64,000 nucleotides of DNA from Flavobacterium lotistagni (GTDB lineage Bacteria > Bacteroidota > Bacteroidia > Flavobacteriales > Flavobacteriaceae). The notes under the pieces were generated by a model. The model worked only from the letters and a program-made list of their open reading frames with translations, ran no database searches and was not told the origin of the DNA. This document shows, piece by piece, positions 1-9,430 of the stretch. Both the position numbers and the translations under genes were made by a program. The DNA lies in contig NZ_JAAJBU010000002.1 in NCBI RefSeq assembly GCF_011392125.1, positions 310,001 through 374,000 of the forward strand, given 5' to 3'. Positions within the stretch are counted from its first letter, which is position 1; each line of letters opens with the position of its first letter.

Positions 1-357
1 ACAGGCTTTGTTAAGAACGGTGCGCAATTTCTAGCCATCATTACTAATGATGCTTGGTGGAATGAAACCCAAGGCCACAAACAACACCTGACTTTCGCTT
101 CGTTGCGCGCTATTGAAACCCGGCGTGATATTGCCCGCAGCGCCAATACCGGAATATCGGCATTCATTAATCAGAAAGGCGAGATTGTTTCTAGAACCAA
201 ATACGGCGATAAAACCGCGCTTAAAGGTGTAGTCCATTTAAATTCAGACCTGACTTTTTACACGTTCAGCGGAGATTATATTGCCTACATAACTACTTTT
301 ACACTAGTGCTGATGGTGCTTTATATTTTGGTCAGAAAAAGAAAAGTGCTGGAGTAA
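1..357 (+). CDS. lnt: Apolipoprotein N-acyltransferase, C-terminal part (5' end outside window)
   Basis: Lnt is an inner-membrane enzyme that transfers an acyl chain from phospholipid to the N-terminal cysteine of lipoproteins. Only the last 118 codons are present, open from base 1 in frame 1. They carry the end of the nitrilase-type catalytic domain: TNDAWW (from residue 15 of the fragment), QHLTFASLRAIETRRDIARS and ANTGISAFI, followed by a final hydrophobic helix and a short basic tail (VRKRK). This order is characteristic of Lnt. The gene converges on the sugar-transferase gene with no spacing, the two stop codons forming TAATTA. It is a housekeeping gene and probably marks the left border of the polysaccharide locus. 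Confidence 0.93.
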   Translation, partial: TGFVKNGAQFLAIITNDAWWNETQGHKQHLTFASLRAIETRRDIARSANTGISAFINQKGEIVSRTKYGDKTALKGVVHLNSDLTFYTFSGDYIAYITTFTLVLMVLYILVRKRKVLE

Positions 358-1758
358 TTATTGCCCTCGGTAGAATAAAACCGTGCTAAAGGTTTTTAGG
401 ACAATATTGATATCGAGGAAGATGCTTCGGTGCTTAATGTAGTACAAGTCATATTGCAATTTAATCAAGCTGTCTTCGATGGTTTCGCCGTAAGAATAAT
501 TCACTTGTGCCCAGCCAGTTAATCCGGGTTTAATCACATGACGAGTTTCATAGAAAGGCATCACTTCTGCAATTTCATTTACAAAAACCTGCCGCTCGGG
601 TCTGGGGCCAATTACTGCCATATCGCCTTTGAGAATGTTCAGAAACTGTGGCATCTCATCGATTCTGGATTTTCTGAGTATTTTTCCAAAAGTGGTAATG
701 CGAGAATCATTTGATGTGGTAAACACTGCTCCGTTGGATTCTGCATTTTTTATCATGGTGCGCAATTTCAAAATCTTGAAAGGAACACCATTTTTGCCGA
801 TGCGTTCTTGTGTATAAAACAGGCTGCCACGATTACCCAAAAGATTTCCTATGAGAATGATTGGCAAGAGTAAAATACCGAAACTGAGGCCAATTAACGA
901 AACTACTATTTCTAGAATTCGAACAACCAACAAATAAAGTTGGTTTTGGTTGCTTCGGCTGAACGGAAAATAACGATAAAAATCTCGGGCCACATACTGC
1001 ACCGGAATACGCTGGGTAATATTTTCATAAACCTGAGTGTATTCTCGGATGATAAACCCATTCTCAAGCAGATGAATCAATTGGTTGTATAGGTTTACGG
1101 TAATTCCGTCTGTTTTTTGGGACGCGATAACCACTTCGGAAACAGAGTTACGCACCACAAAACTTTCTAATTTGTCAATCGCGATATTCTTAACAAAGTC
1201 TTTCTTCTTCTTCGGATCCTCTGCAGCACTGCTGTCTGAATTTACATAGCCAATGACTCTATAATGCGGGTCGACGTTTTGCAAGCCTTTGACCAATTCC
1301 TCGGCCTGATCTTTATCGCAAATTAGAATGACTTTTTTCTCGAATCGGCTCGAAGCCAGATAATTTACATACAACAAACGCCAAAGTAGTAGCGACAATA
1401 AAATGGCCACGTAGAAAAAGATAATCTGCATCCTGTTGGTGGGCAAATTCGGAGTATAAATCGGGGTAAGTAAATAGATTAGTACCGTAGAAGAAGAAGT
1501 CAGGACGATACTCTTGACCACCTGATATTGGTTACTGGCTACCTGCAAACTGTACATCTCGAAAACGGTTCCGATGACATTCAGGTAAATACCCAGTACA
1601 ATGGCCCAATAATAATTGGTTGTTGAAAGATTGAAGTAATTGAAGTTGAATATAATGCCGACTACATAAAGAGCCAGCAAGACGCTGAGCACGTCAAAAA
1701 TACGCAATAGTATCTTGCGTTCGGAAATCTCGAAATGTATTTTCCTGTTGACATCCAT
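358..1758 (-). CDS. Polyprenyl-phosphate sugar-1-phosphate transferase (long, initiating type)
   Basis: Predicted to begin glycan assembly by moving a sugar-1-phosphate from a nucleotide sugar to undecaprenyl phosphate at the inner membrane. The N-terminal quarter holds four to five membrane helices, followed by a CoA-binding-like region (VILICDKDQAEELVKGL). A further helix leads into the bacterial sugar-transferase domain (about residues 275-466) with KILKLRTM, RIDEMPQFLNILKGDMAVIG, PRPERQ and KPGLTGWAQVNYSYGE. The length (466 residues) fits the WbaP/WcaJ/EpsB-like class. ATG at 1758 is chosen; the codon before it is TTG. It is the last gene of the 22-gene operon. The sugar specificity cannot be read from sequence. 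Confidence 0.92.
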   Translation of the reverse strand: MDVNRKIHFEISERKILLRIFDVLSVLLALYVVGIIFNFNYFNLSTTNYYWAIVLGIYLNVIGTVFEMYSLQVASNQYQVVKSIVLTSSSTVLIYLLTPIYTPNLPTNRMQIIFFYVAILLSLLLWRLLYVNYLASSRFEKKVILICDKDQAEELVKGLQNVDPHYRVIGYVNSDSSAAEDPKKKKDFVKNIAIDKLESFVVRNSVSEVVIASQKTDGITVNLYNQLIHLLENGFIIREYTQVYENITQRIPVQYVARDFYRYFPFSRSNQNQLYLLVVRILEIVVSLIGLSFGILLLPIILIGNLLGNRGSLFYTQERIGKNGVPFKILKLRTMIKNAESNGAVFTTSNDSRITTFGKILRKSRIDEMPQFLNILKGDMAVIGPRPERQVFVNEIAEVMPFYETRHVIKPGLTGWAQVNYSYGETIEDSLIKLQYDLYYIKHRSIFLDINIVLKTFSTVLFYRGQ

Positions 1759-1810
1759 CAATGCTATGTATCGAATTAAAGCGGTGCAATTTAATCAAAA
1801 AATAAAGATG

Positions 1811-2833
1811 TCAGTGCATTATTTTCAGCACATCTTCCCATTTTTCACGCACTTTAATCCAATCGAATTCCTGCACTAACTGATGTCCGTTGGCTACCAA
1901 ATGATTCTTAAGTTCTGGATTGTCGATAATTTCGTATATCGCCTGAACCATACCTTCAATATCGCTATCATTCACTAGCAGCGCGGTTTTATGGTCTTCG
2001 AGCAAATAGGTAATTCCGCCCACATTGGTAGATACAATGGGCAAACCTAACGCCATGGCTTCAATGACACTGACCGGTGTGTTGTCAAAATGGGTAGTGT
2101 TGATAAATATATCGTATTGTTCAGAACGTTTGATCCAATCTTGTTTGGATAATCTTCCTGTAAAATCCACCGGAAGCCCGATGCTCTTGGCCAAAGACTT
2201 GATTTTTTCGAGCGTTCCGTCTTTATCCGGACCAACCATGCAAAGTTCTGCTTCGGGATACTTTTGCTTGATTTTTTCAAAAACCCGAATCGCCATCTCC
2301 GGATTGTATATCGAGGTAAAGGAACGTACCCACAATAATTTAGGGGCGATTTTCTCACGCACTTTAAAGGGATAATTTTGAAGTTCTATGGTGTTGGGAA
2401 TGTAATTAATAAAAGCATATCCTCTACTATTGAAAGCTTCCAGTAAGTAAAACGAAGGTGCGATGTTGATATAAGCATACTTGAAAATCATATCGCAAAG
2501 TTGGGGTGAACGCTTAAGCCTGTTGGGTAAATCACCACCATGAAGTTTGGGTATATACTTCATTTTCAATAACCTACAAAGCTGACTTACAAAAAAAGCA
2601 TACCAGAAATTCTTGGTGCTATAGGTATCAATTAAAACAAAATCAACTTGCTTTCGAACGCGAAAAGTGGTCAGGAGCATGTCGAGCAAACGCAGCAGTT
2701 TAATTTTTTGAGTAGAGGCATAAATGACTTCGTATTGCTCTTTCTCTAACAAAGCGCCCAAGGTTTCAATGGAAGTCACTGTAAGCCCGTGCTGGGAAAG
2801 CTTGTTGCCTATATACAAGAGTTTAGTCTTCAT
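1811..2833 (-). CDS. Glycosyltransferase family 4
   Basis: A 340-residue retaining GT-B glycosyltransferase, predicted to add one sugar from a nucleotide donor to a lipid-linked glycan on the cytoplasmic face. The C-terminal donor-binding half is clear: ELCMVGPDKDGT, the HFDNTPVSVIEAMALGLPIV stretch with the conserved Glu, and STNVGG. The N-terminal half begins KLLYIGNKLSQHGLTVTSIE, the usual first Rossmann strand and glycine loop. Its ATG overlaps the stop of the upstream membrane-protein gene by 11 bases (ATGnnnnnTAA), which implies coupled translation. Donor and linkage are unknown. Confidence 0.88.
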   Translation of the reverse strand: MKTKLLYIGNKLSQHGLTVTSIETLGALLEKEQYEVIYASTQKIKLLRLLDMLLTTFRVRKQVDFVLIDTYSTKNFWYAFFVSQLCRLLKMKYIPKLHGGDLPNRLKRSPQLCDMIFKYAYINIAPSFYLLEAFNSRGYAFINYIPNTIELQNYPFKVREKIAPKLLWVRSFTSIYNPEMAIRVFEKIKQKYPEAELCMVGPDKDGTLEKIKSLAKSIGLPVDFTGRLSKQDWIKRSEQYDIFINTTHFDNTPVSVIEAMALGLPIVSTNVGGITYLLEDHKTALLVNDSDIEGMVQAIYEIIDNPELKNHLVANGHQLVQEFDWIKVREKWEDVLKIMH

Positions 2834-4148
2834 CAGGCATGACTTTTAAAAGAGAGAGCGAATACATAAAAGCAGGTGCAGCCAAACGCATCGCCGCATG
2901 ATTGATAGTGAGCAACCAAAAAGTCAGAAAGCACAGCAAATAAATGTTGTATTTATTGTCTAGGTATAAAATCAATGGTGTCATAAAAAGTACCATTAGT
3001 CCTAAAATTCCCAATGAGCCATGTTCGGCAATCATTCGGGTAATTTCGTTGTGCGACACGACCATTTCGCCGGTTTGCTCATATCTTTTCTCCATGTTTC
3101 GTCCGACACCAATCCCTAAAATGGGGTATTTCAAGAAAGTCTCAAACTCATCGGTAGCCAATTCGCCTCTTCCTGAAAGATTATCTTCTTTTTCCCTACC
3201 GGCAGCATCTTGATTGGCATAGCGCTTATTAATCATCCCGTTGGTTTGCTCCGAAGAATAACTCCAAGCAATAGAGAAAGCAGCAATAATGAGCGAAATC
3301 ATGATGGCAATTCGAAGTTTTTGGTTTTTGCTCGCAAAGAAAAATGAGACCACAATCATGACGAAAATCATCACAAAACCAGTAATCATACCGCCACGTG
3401 AAAAAGTAATAAAGCCGCGATAAGTAATCACGATGGTCAAAAATAAATTAATCAGGAACAAATATTTTGAGGGCGACAACAACATCAACCGGGAGACAAA
3501 AATGAACATTCCCAAACCCAACATCGTCGATACTTGATTCGGGCCAAAACCGCCGGAAGTTAATCCGTTGGAGTCTGTTCCGGTAATCACATCGCGAATA
3601 TTGGGTGTATATAAAATCAGATAAACAATACAACTCAATATAGGCAAGCCAATACAAAGCAAAACATTGTTTAATTGGTGCAAGGTAATTTTTCTGCTAT
3701 AGGTATAAATGGAGCACAATGCCAAACAAACTGGTCCTGAAACGTTGAAAGAAATCTCCTTTCTAAGACTGATGGCATAATTGAGCTCTGTACTGGTGGT
3801 AATGACACTTGGAATCAGTAGCAGTAGAAAAATCCAATAAGGAACTGCATTCTTTGATACTCCAGTAAAATAAACCCCAATCAATACAAAAATCATGACT
3901 CCATATTTCGAGAATTCATACACCGGATTCCCGTCGGTCATACGCAGAATAATTTCACTTCCGACCATATAAGCAATGGCATAGAGTACTTGGTGGTTTC
4001 TGTTTTTAGAATTGATGATATAGAAAATACCACCAAAAATAATACTGTAACCATAAATTTTAGGAGTCAAAGCATTGTTATAAAGCAACCCTCCAATAAT
4101 CAGATGGAGTACTACTAAAAAAAGATATTTTCTTTCAGAAAGCTGCAT
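2823..4148 (-). CDS. O-antigen ligase / Wzy-like polymerase family membrane protein
   Basis: A 441-residue polytopic membrane protein with about ten to twelve hydrophobic helices. It carries the hallmarks of the O-antigen ligase/polymerase (Wzy_C) family: FSRGGMITG in a central loop, then a large periplasmic loop with SGRGELATDEFETFLKYPIL, GIGVGRN and SHNEITRMIAEHGSLGILG. Family members either polymerise repeat units or attach finished chains to lipid A-core. An ABC exporter heads the same operon and an EpsG-like polymerase lies elsewhere in the window, so a ligase role (WaaL-type) is at least as likely as a polymerase role. Sequence alone does not decide between them. Confidence 0.82.
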   Translation of the reverse strand: MQLSERKYLFLVVLHLIIGGLLYNNALTPKIYGYSIIFGGIFYIINSKNRNHQVLYAIAYMVGSEIILRMTDGNPVYEFSKYGVMIFVLIGVYFTGVSKNAVPYWIFLLLLIPSVITTSTELNYAISLRKEISFNVSGPVCLALCSIYTYSRKITLHQLNNVLLCIGLPILSCIVYLILYTPNIRDVITGTDSNGLTSGGFGPNQVSTMLGLGMFIFVSRLMLLSPSKYLFLINLFLTIVITYRGFITFSRGGMITGFVMIFVMIVVSFFFASKNQKLRIAIMISLIIAAFSIAWSYSSEQTNGMINKRYANQDAAGREKEDNLSGRGELATDEFETFLKYPILGIGVGRNMEKRYEQTGEMVVSHNEITRMIAEHGSLGILGLMVLFMTPLILYLDNKYNIYLLCFLTFWLLTINHAAMRLAAPAFMYSLSLLKVMPDED

Positions 4149-4149
4149 A

Positions 4150-5223
4150 CTATAAGCAATTTAACCAAGAAGTATACTTTTGGAGCACACTGTCTTGGGA
4201 ATGATTTTCAGCCAAATTCTCATGTAGAGCTAAACCAAATTTTGCAATAAGACTGTCATTTACTATCAGTTGTTTTATAGCTTGAAGAAAAGCGTCACTA
4301 TCTCCCGAAGCTACTACATAACCATTTGCACCATGGATAATCATTTTTGGAATCTCACCTACATCGGTCGAGACCACTGCCTTTTTATACAACGCGTACT
4401 CCAACAACGCTACGGGCAATCCTTCTGAGGACGAAGCGATTACAGCAATAGAAGCCTGATTAAGTATGTGTCCGATGTCCTCTTTCAAGCCGTAAATATA
4501 AACGGATGCTTGCAATTTCTTCTGTTGAATTTGCGCTTTTAACGTTTCAGAATAGGAATCGTTTTTGTCTTGTCCGATAAAATGAAAAGTCCAATCCGGA
4601 GCTGTTTCTTTTAATTTTGAAGCCACATCAAGGAGCAAACCGTGATTTTTTGGATGTCTGAGATTGGCCAGATACACAATTCGTTTTGAAGCCGTTCCAT
4701 GCAAATAGGTCGTAGGTTGTTCGTTGGGATTGACGCTGGTGAAATTCGGCAAGTAAATCACTTTTTCAAAATGAAGCACTGCTTTACACCAAGATTCGAG
4801 TTCCTGATTCACGACAATGATTCCGTGAAAAAAACGTACGCAAATCCATAGAAAAATATTGTTGAGTGTTTGCTCTGAACTTCTTGCTCCAGCATGTTCG
4901 TGCCAAACAATTTTAAGCTTGGGATAAATTAACTTTACCAGAAAAGCCGTGAAATAAGAAGTGCCGTGTGCATGAATCCAATCAATTTGATGCTGCTTGC
5001 AAAAACGACGTAGTTTGAAAGCGGCTAGCGGATCAAATGCATACTTTTTATACAAACAAACAAACGGAACATCCTTAACGAGCTGGCTTTCCAACGGTCC
5101 TGAATTTCTCGAGGTAACCAAAGCAGCGAATCCGGTTTGTGCTCTCAAGGCATTGGCAAAATTTACCGCCATGCGTTCGGCACCGCCCACTTGTAAAGTA
5201 TCAATTAGTTGGAGTACTCTCAT
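4150..5223 (-). CDS. Glycosyltransferase family 4
   Basis: A 357-residue GT-B enzyme predicted to extend the glycan in the cytoplasm. The N-terminus MRVLQLIDTLQVGGAERMAV is the canonical GT4 acceptor-side glycine motif. The donor side shows RIVYLANLRHPKNHGLLLDV, a VYIYGLKEDI strand, then SSSEGLPVALLEYALYKKAV and STDVGEIPK. The start overlaps the end of the neighbouring GT4 gene by four bases (ATGA), and one base separates its stop from the next gene. Substrate is not recognisable. Confidence 0.9.
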   Translation of the reverse strand: MRVLQLIDTLQVGGAERMAVNFANALRAQTGFAALVTSRNSGPLESQLVKDVPFVCLYKKYAFDPLAAFKLRRFCKQHQIDWIHAHGTSYFTAFLVKLIYPKLKIVWHEHAGARSSEQTLNNIFLWICVRFFHGIIVVNQELESWCKAVLHFEKVIYLPNFTSVNPNEQPTTYLHGTASKRIVYLANLRHPKNHGLLLDVASKLKETAPDWTFHFIGQDKNDSYSETLKAQIQQKKLQASVYIYGLKEDIGHILNQASIAVIASSSEGLPVALLEYALYKKAVVSTDVGEIPKMIIHGANGYVVASGDSDAFLQAIKQLIVNDSLIAKFGLALHENLAENHSQDSVLQKYTSWLNCL

Positions 5224-6335
5224 GATTGCAGCAAGTTTTTAATTTCCTGCTCAAACCAATCCAAGGTATACTTTCTAGACCAATCCATGGCCTTCAATGC
5301 GGTTTCTCGGTAGCGATTTTGATCTTCAATCATTTGGCTGATTTGCTCAAAATCTTTTGCTAAGTGCATCTCCAACAGTACACCTCTAGTACCTTGACCT
5401 AGCATATCCGGAACACACGAAACCCTTGTAGATATTGGAACACAAGCCCAAAACATGGCTTCGGCTACCACTTTTGGCCAGCCTTCGCTCTGTGACGGTA
5501 AAATCATAAAATGAGCTGACTGATACACCGCTTTCATCTCTTGTTGCGAGAAATTGCCCCTGAGTGATACAAAATCTGACAATTGATGTTCATCTATATA
5601 TGCTTGCAAATTTTCTTTTTCTTTGCCATGCCCATACAACGAGAATTTAAATCTCGGGTATTGAGCATTCAATTGTTGGGCTAGTTCAATAGCATACAAT
5701 GGGCGCTTGCCTTTTGAAAGTGTACCCACATAAATCATCTCAATATTGCCATCTAAACTTCTGGGTTGCACCGAAATTTTATCGGCTTCGGTATATGTAG
5801 CAGTAAAAAATGGATAAATATTAGCGCTGCTTCCAGGCCAATTGCCGTAAACTAGTACCTTGATATTGCGCGTTAAAAAAGTATTACTTAAGATTTTCTG
5901 TTGCCATTTGTAAGTGCGCGGTTGATCGGATTTCGGATCCCAATTGCCCGCATATTTAGCAGTTTTGAGTTTGCTGGGGAAAAAAATTTGCACCCAACAA
6001 CCCATGAGTCCAACATTTCCTGGGCAACGTAAATGAATATGATCTGCCCAAAACATAATTTTAAACAACTGCATCAAATTGCCAAACGAAAACAGAAAAG
6101 CTTTGATAAAATTCAACGGATTTTTAATGTTGAACTCTTTTATCGGATACATGACAAATGGGAAATCAATGGGCGCAATAAGCAGGCCTTTATCTTCTTC
6201 CCAAATCGGGCAACAAAAAGCCATTTCATCGGCATGTTTGGCCCAAACTTTAAGTTCTTTCACATACGGACTGTAGGCATAGAAAGTTCCTGATTGTCTG
6301 ACAAATGGCGAAGATGAAATAACGGCAACTTTCAT
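5220..6335 (-). CDS. Glycosyltransferase family 4
   Basis: A 371-residue GT-B glycosyltransferase. The N-terminal half is less typical: it begins MKVAVISSSPFVRQSGTFYA and lacks the usual GGAER loop. The C-terminal half is standard, with MIYVGTLSKGKRPLYAIELA, FSLYGHGKEKENLQAYI, PSQSEGWPKVVAEAMFWACV and STRVSCVPDML. It shares one base with the upstream acyltransferase stop (TAATG) and overlaps the downstream GT4 by four bases, so it belongs to the operon. Donor and acceptor are unknown. Confidence 0.87.
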   Translation of the reverse strand: MKVAVISSSPFVRQSGTFYAYSPYVKELKVWAKHADEMAFCCPIWEEDKGLLIAPIDFPFVMYPIKEFNIKNPLNFIKAFLFSFGNLMQLFKIMFWADHIHLRCPGNVGLMGCWVQIFFPSKLKTAKYAGNWDPKSDQPRTYKWQQKILSNTFLTRNIKVLVYGNWPGSSANIYPFFTATYTEADKISVQPRSLDGNIEMIYVGTLSKGKRPLYAIELAQQLNAQYPRFKFSLYGHGKEKENLQAYIDEHQLSDFVSLRGNFSQQEMKAVYQSAHFMILPSQSEGWPKVVAEAMFWACVPISTRVSCVPDMLGQGTRGVLLEMHLAKDFEQISQMIEDQNRYRETALKAMDWSRKYTLDWFEQEIKNLLQS

Positions 6336-6889
6336 TAAATATAGGTTTTGGAACCGTTTTGAGAAATGACTTGTGCCGGAACACCCAATACCGTTGTGTT
6401 TGAAGAAACATCAGAAGTTACCAATGAACAAGCGCCAATCAGAGCATCATCGCCAACATGGATTTTTCCCGCTACGATACTGTTCGCGGCAATATATACG
6501 CGATTCCCAATGACGGGAACACCCCGTTTTTGCCCCTGACCTGAAACACCAATAGTTACATTCTGTGAGAGATTACAATCATCACCTATAATCACCTCTT
6601 GGTTAAGAAAGATACCTCCAAAATGACCGATGTAAAAAGAATGACCAATTTGCACCGAGGCTGGAATTGAAATGCCTGTACTGATTTCAATGGCTTTTTG
6701 CCAAAGAAACATCATGCCTTTTAAAATAAATCGAAACGGTTGAATTTTGATTTCTCGATACACCCAATGTGCCCATCGGTACTGAAAAATAGCCCAAAAA
6801 CCTTGGGTAAAAAAAACAATTCCTATAAAACTTCCACCGTATTTTCGGTACTTTTTGTAATCGGAATGTATGAATTGCCAAAGGGTCAT
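6335..6889 (-). CDS. Serine acetyltransferase-like left-handed beta-helix acyltransferase
   Basis: A 184-residue acyltransferase whose C-terminal two thirds are hexapeptide repeats of the left-handed beta helix: GHSFYIGHFGGIFLNQEV, IIGDDCNLSQNVTIG, RVYIAANSIVAGKIHVGDDA and LIGACSLVTSDV, ending GVPAQVI. The layout, with GHFGGI and a late insertion before GNRVYI, is that of CysE-like enzymes. In glycan loci these usually O- or N-acetylate sugars from acetyl-CoA. The N-terminal 60 residues are hydrophobic and basic. A close relative lies in the same operon (11220-11795). A sugar acetyltransferase role is inferred; cysteine synthesis is unlikely in this context. Confidence 0.85.
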   Translation of the reverse strand: MTLWQFIHSDYKKYRKYGGSFIGIVFFTQGFWAIFQYRWAHWVYREIKIQPFRFILKGMMFLWQKAIEISTGISIPASVQIGHSFYIGHFGGIFLNQEVIIGDDCNLSQNVTIGVSGQGQKRGVPVIGNRVYIAANSIVAGKIHVGDDALIGACSLVTSDVSSNTTVLGVPAQVISQNGSKTYI

Positions 6890-7887
6890 GATTTAATTTT
6901 AGGCTTAGAAAAAAACAAAACCAACCAAGCGCTCATCCGACCTGCAAACTCGGTAAAAGATGATTGGCGTTTTGTTGTGGTAAAAGTATTACTAAATCGG
7001 ATAAATGCCAAAAGCAAAGTAATCGCATGCCATTTGAATTTTGATTTAATCGAAGGCTTCGGATGTTTAACACGCCAAACATACCAGCCATTGCGCACGA
7101 CCATTTTCCCGTATTTAAATTGATTCGGACGGCCTGAACTGTCGTGATAATGCCCCAATTGGGCGGCTGTGTTCACGTATAACTTGCCGGTTTTGGACAG
7201 GCGCAGGGTAAAATCGGCATCTTCATATAAACCATAACCCTCAAAAAAAGTAGAAAATTGAAACGTCTGAAATACCGTTTTCTTGAATGAAGAAACACCG
7301 CCCATTAACTGCTCTACAGGATATGTTTTTCCAGATGGAGGCAAAAACCCAATACTTCGACCGTGAGAAAACTCAGGTAAAAATCCAGGTTGGGTGTCGC
7401 TATCTAGGCCCAGTTTTTTGCGCAAAACGAATCGGCTGCCGTCTTTCTTTTTCCAGCCATCGTAATAGTACTCATCAATAGCAGGTAGATAGTCCTGACC
7501 TACGAATTCCCAATCATCTTCATTAAAAATATAACCGCCGACACCCAATGCCTCGGGAAACAACACATAGGTTTTCAAGATTTCCTCGAAGTATTGCGGT
7601 TCTAGAATCGTATCATCATCTAAAAAACAAACTACTTCAATATCTTGGGCTGTTTTCGAGATGCCAAAATTCCGTTGTCTGGTCAAGCCGCGATCAGTTG
7701 CTGAGACCATAAAATAATGAAGGTTGCGAAACGAATTTGCTGCAATAAAATCTTGTGTTTGATTGTTTGTGGAACCATCAATAATCAAAATCTCATCCGG
7801 ATAACAGGTCTGCAACTGTACCGAGGCCAGCAAATCTGACAATGGTTTGGGCCGCATGTAAGTGCAAATAATCAGCGAGAATTTCAT
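6886..7887 (-). CDS. Glycosyltransferase family 2
   Basis: A 333-residue inverting GT-A glycosyltransferase. The nucleotide-binding fold begins MKFSLIICTYMRPKPLSDLL and EILIIDGSTNNQT. The metal-binding acidic motif is VVCFLDDDTILEP (around residue 93), and the acceptor region includes a glycine-rich patch with FEGYGLYEDADFTLRLSKTG, which contains the ED pair typical of GT2 enzymes. A short hydrophobic segment near the C-terminus may touch the membrane. It overlaps the downstream acetyltransferase by four bases. The sugar transferred is unknown. Confidence 0.89.
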   Translation of the reverse strand: MKFSLIICTYMRPKPLSDLLASVQLQTCYPDEILIIDGSTNNQTQDFIAANSFRNLHYFMVSATDRGLTRQRNFGISKTAQDIEVVCFLDDDTILEPQYFEEILKTYVLFPEALGVGGYIFNEDDWEFVGQDYLPAIDEYYYDGWKKKDGSRFVLRKKLGLDSDTQPGFLPEFSHGRSIGFLPPSGKTYPVEQLMGGVSSFKKTVFQTFQFSTFFEGYGLYEDADFTLRLSKTGKLYVNTAAQLGHYHDSSGRPNQFKYGKMVVRNGWYVWRVKHPKPSIKSKFKWHAITLLLAFIRFSNTFTTTKRQSSFTEFAGRMSAWLVLFFSKPKIKS

Positions 7888-7891
7888 AGAC

Positions 7892-9430
7892 CTATTTGGT
7901 TCTTACTCCTAAAGCCAATAACTTCTTGGCATAAAAAATCGAACGATTGAACTGTAGCTGCCTGTAAGGAATATTCAACAAACGGAGCAAAATAGAAGCT
8001 TTCGGACCTTTGAATAAATATAGGAAAAAGTACTTATGCCGAAATTCTGTAAGCTGCTCCGGTAAAAATTGCTTGTGAAATTGGTACATTAAGGTCGGGC
8101 TGGGCACGGGTCGAATCCATTTGACCGGTGTATCGAGTTCCCAAGGTTGGGTTTTGCGCTTTTTGCCCATCATCTTGGCTTGAGCACCCCAAAAACGATA
8201 ACCGCCGCTGGGTGGCTTCAAGTGTAAATTGGTTGAAAACGGGTTGTGCAAAACCGGGATTCCCAATTTAATCAGTGACAATCCGAAATCGCCGTCTTCG
8301 CCATAACCGCCATCGTAATTGATGTCATTGCCGATAAGCCTGTCGACATATTTTTTCTTTACGCAAGAGTTGGCATTGCTAAACATTTGCGTACTTCCGG
8401 CATACCATCGAGATTCTCCCAATGACACTAATCGTAGTTTTAAATCCTCTAGATTTTGAGTAGGTGCCGTAGCCATTATGTCTAATCCGTTGCAACCACC
8501 GGCTTGATAGGTTTGTAAAAATCGAAGATGGTTCTCAATAAAATCAGCCGGTATGCGAATGTCATCATCGCCGAAAACAATATACTCACCGGTGCATAGT
8601 TCGATGCCTTCATTTCTGGCGCGACAACTGCCCTTAGATTGTTGCCAAATCACCTTAAGTTCGAAATCGAAATTCTTCGGATCGTATAAGGATTCATCCC
8701 GCTTGTCTTGCGGTGTCGCATCCACTACGACAACTTGAGTCGGCGGATAAGTTTGTAGCGATAAATCGTCTAACAAGCGTAAAGTGAAATCTTGGCGCAA
8801 CATCGTCGGGATAATATAACTCACCGTGGGTCGGCCTTCAAGCGGATTCAATTTTCGAGGGGCCAAAATCGGTCGATTGCCAATTTGTTTGAAATTATTT
8901 TTGGCGTAGAGAAAGGCACGCCATTCACTGATTTTGTATAATCCTTTGCGATACAACATGAACAGGGCATGGTCAATCTTGAAGTTTTTAATGTAAAAAA
9001 CATAGCGGTCACGAGCCGAAATCCGGATTTGCTCTTGCTGTTGGCTTTGAAAAAGTCCTTTCACATAAAGTGGTACAGCGCCTTGAACCCGCAACGCCAC
9101 ATAGCCAAAATCAAGGGCTTGCATTTGGATACTCTCGTAATCTGAGTCAAAACCGCCCAGGGTTTCCCAAACGTGTTTCCGGATAGCAAAATGATTCGGG
9201 TTGATGCGCCAACTCACACATTGATCGAGGTTGTCAAAATCGTTGATATACCAAAACAACACCGAACTCTGGTGCTGTAAATCCATAAAAGCGTTTTTAT
9301 AACCTTGTTCAAACGAACTGTGCCAAATGTCTCCATAGCCCTTTGCCAAAGCATCGAGTTGTTCTAAATCAGGACGGCCGTTGTAAAGGATAATTTCTCC
9401 CGAGGCCGTTTTATGTTCCTGTAAAATCAT
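7892..9430 (-). CDS. Two-part glycosyltransferase: GT2 domain with N-terminal GT-like half-domain
   Basis: A 512-residue protein, longer than a normal GT2. Residues about 205-430 form a full GT-A domain: PTVSYIIPTMLRQDFTLRLL, VVVVDATPQDKRDES, then YIVFGDDDIRIPADFI with the acidic metal motif, and GGYGEDGDFGLSLIKLG. The first 200 residues resemble only the acceptor-binding second half of such an enzyme (INPNHFAIRKHVWETLGGFD followed by ALDFGYVALRVQG). No nucleotide-binding front half or DxD motif precedes them. This suggests an old tandem duplication that lost its front half, or an acceptor-binding module. The start overlaps the upstream GT4 stop by one base. Confidence 0.85.
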   Translation of the reverse strand: MILQEHKTASGEIILYNGRPDLEQLDALAKGYGDIWHSSFEQGYKNAFMDLQHQSSVLFWYINDFDNLDQCVSWRINPNHFAIRKHVWETLGGFDSDYESIQMQALDFGYVALRVQGAVPLYVKGLFQSQQQEQIRISARDRYVFYIKNFKIDHALFMLYRKGLYKISEWRAFLYAKNNFKQIGNRPILAPRKLNPLEGRPTVSYIIPTMLRQDFTLRLLDDLSLQTYPPTQVVVVDATPQDKRDESLYDPKNFDFELKVIWQQSKGSCRARNEGIELCTGEYIVFGDDDIRIPADFIENHLRFLQTYQAGGCNGLDIMATAPTQNLEDLKLRLVSLGESRWYAGSTQMFSNANSCVKKKYVDRLIGNDINYDGGYGEDGDFGLSLIKLGIPVLHNPFSTNLHLKPPSGGYRFWGAQAKMMGKKRKTQPWELDTPVKWIRPVPSPTLMYQFHKQFLPEQLTEFRHKYFFLYLFKGPKASILLRLLNIPYRQLQFNRSIFYAKKLLALGVRTK

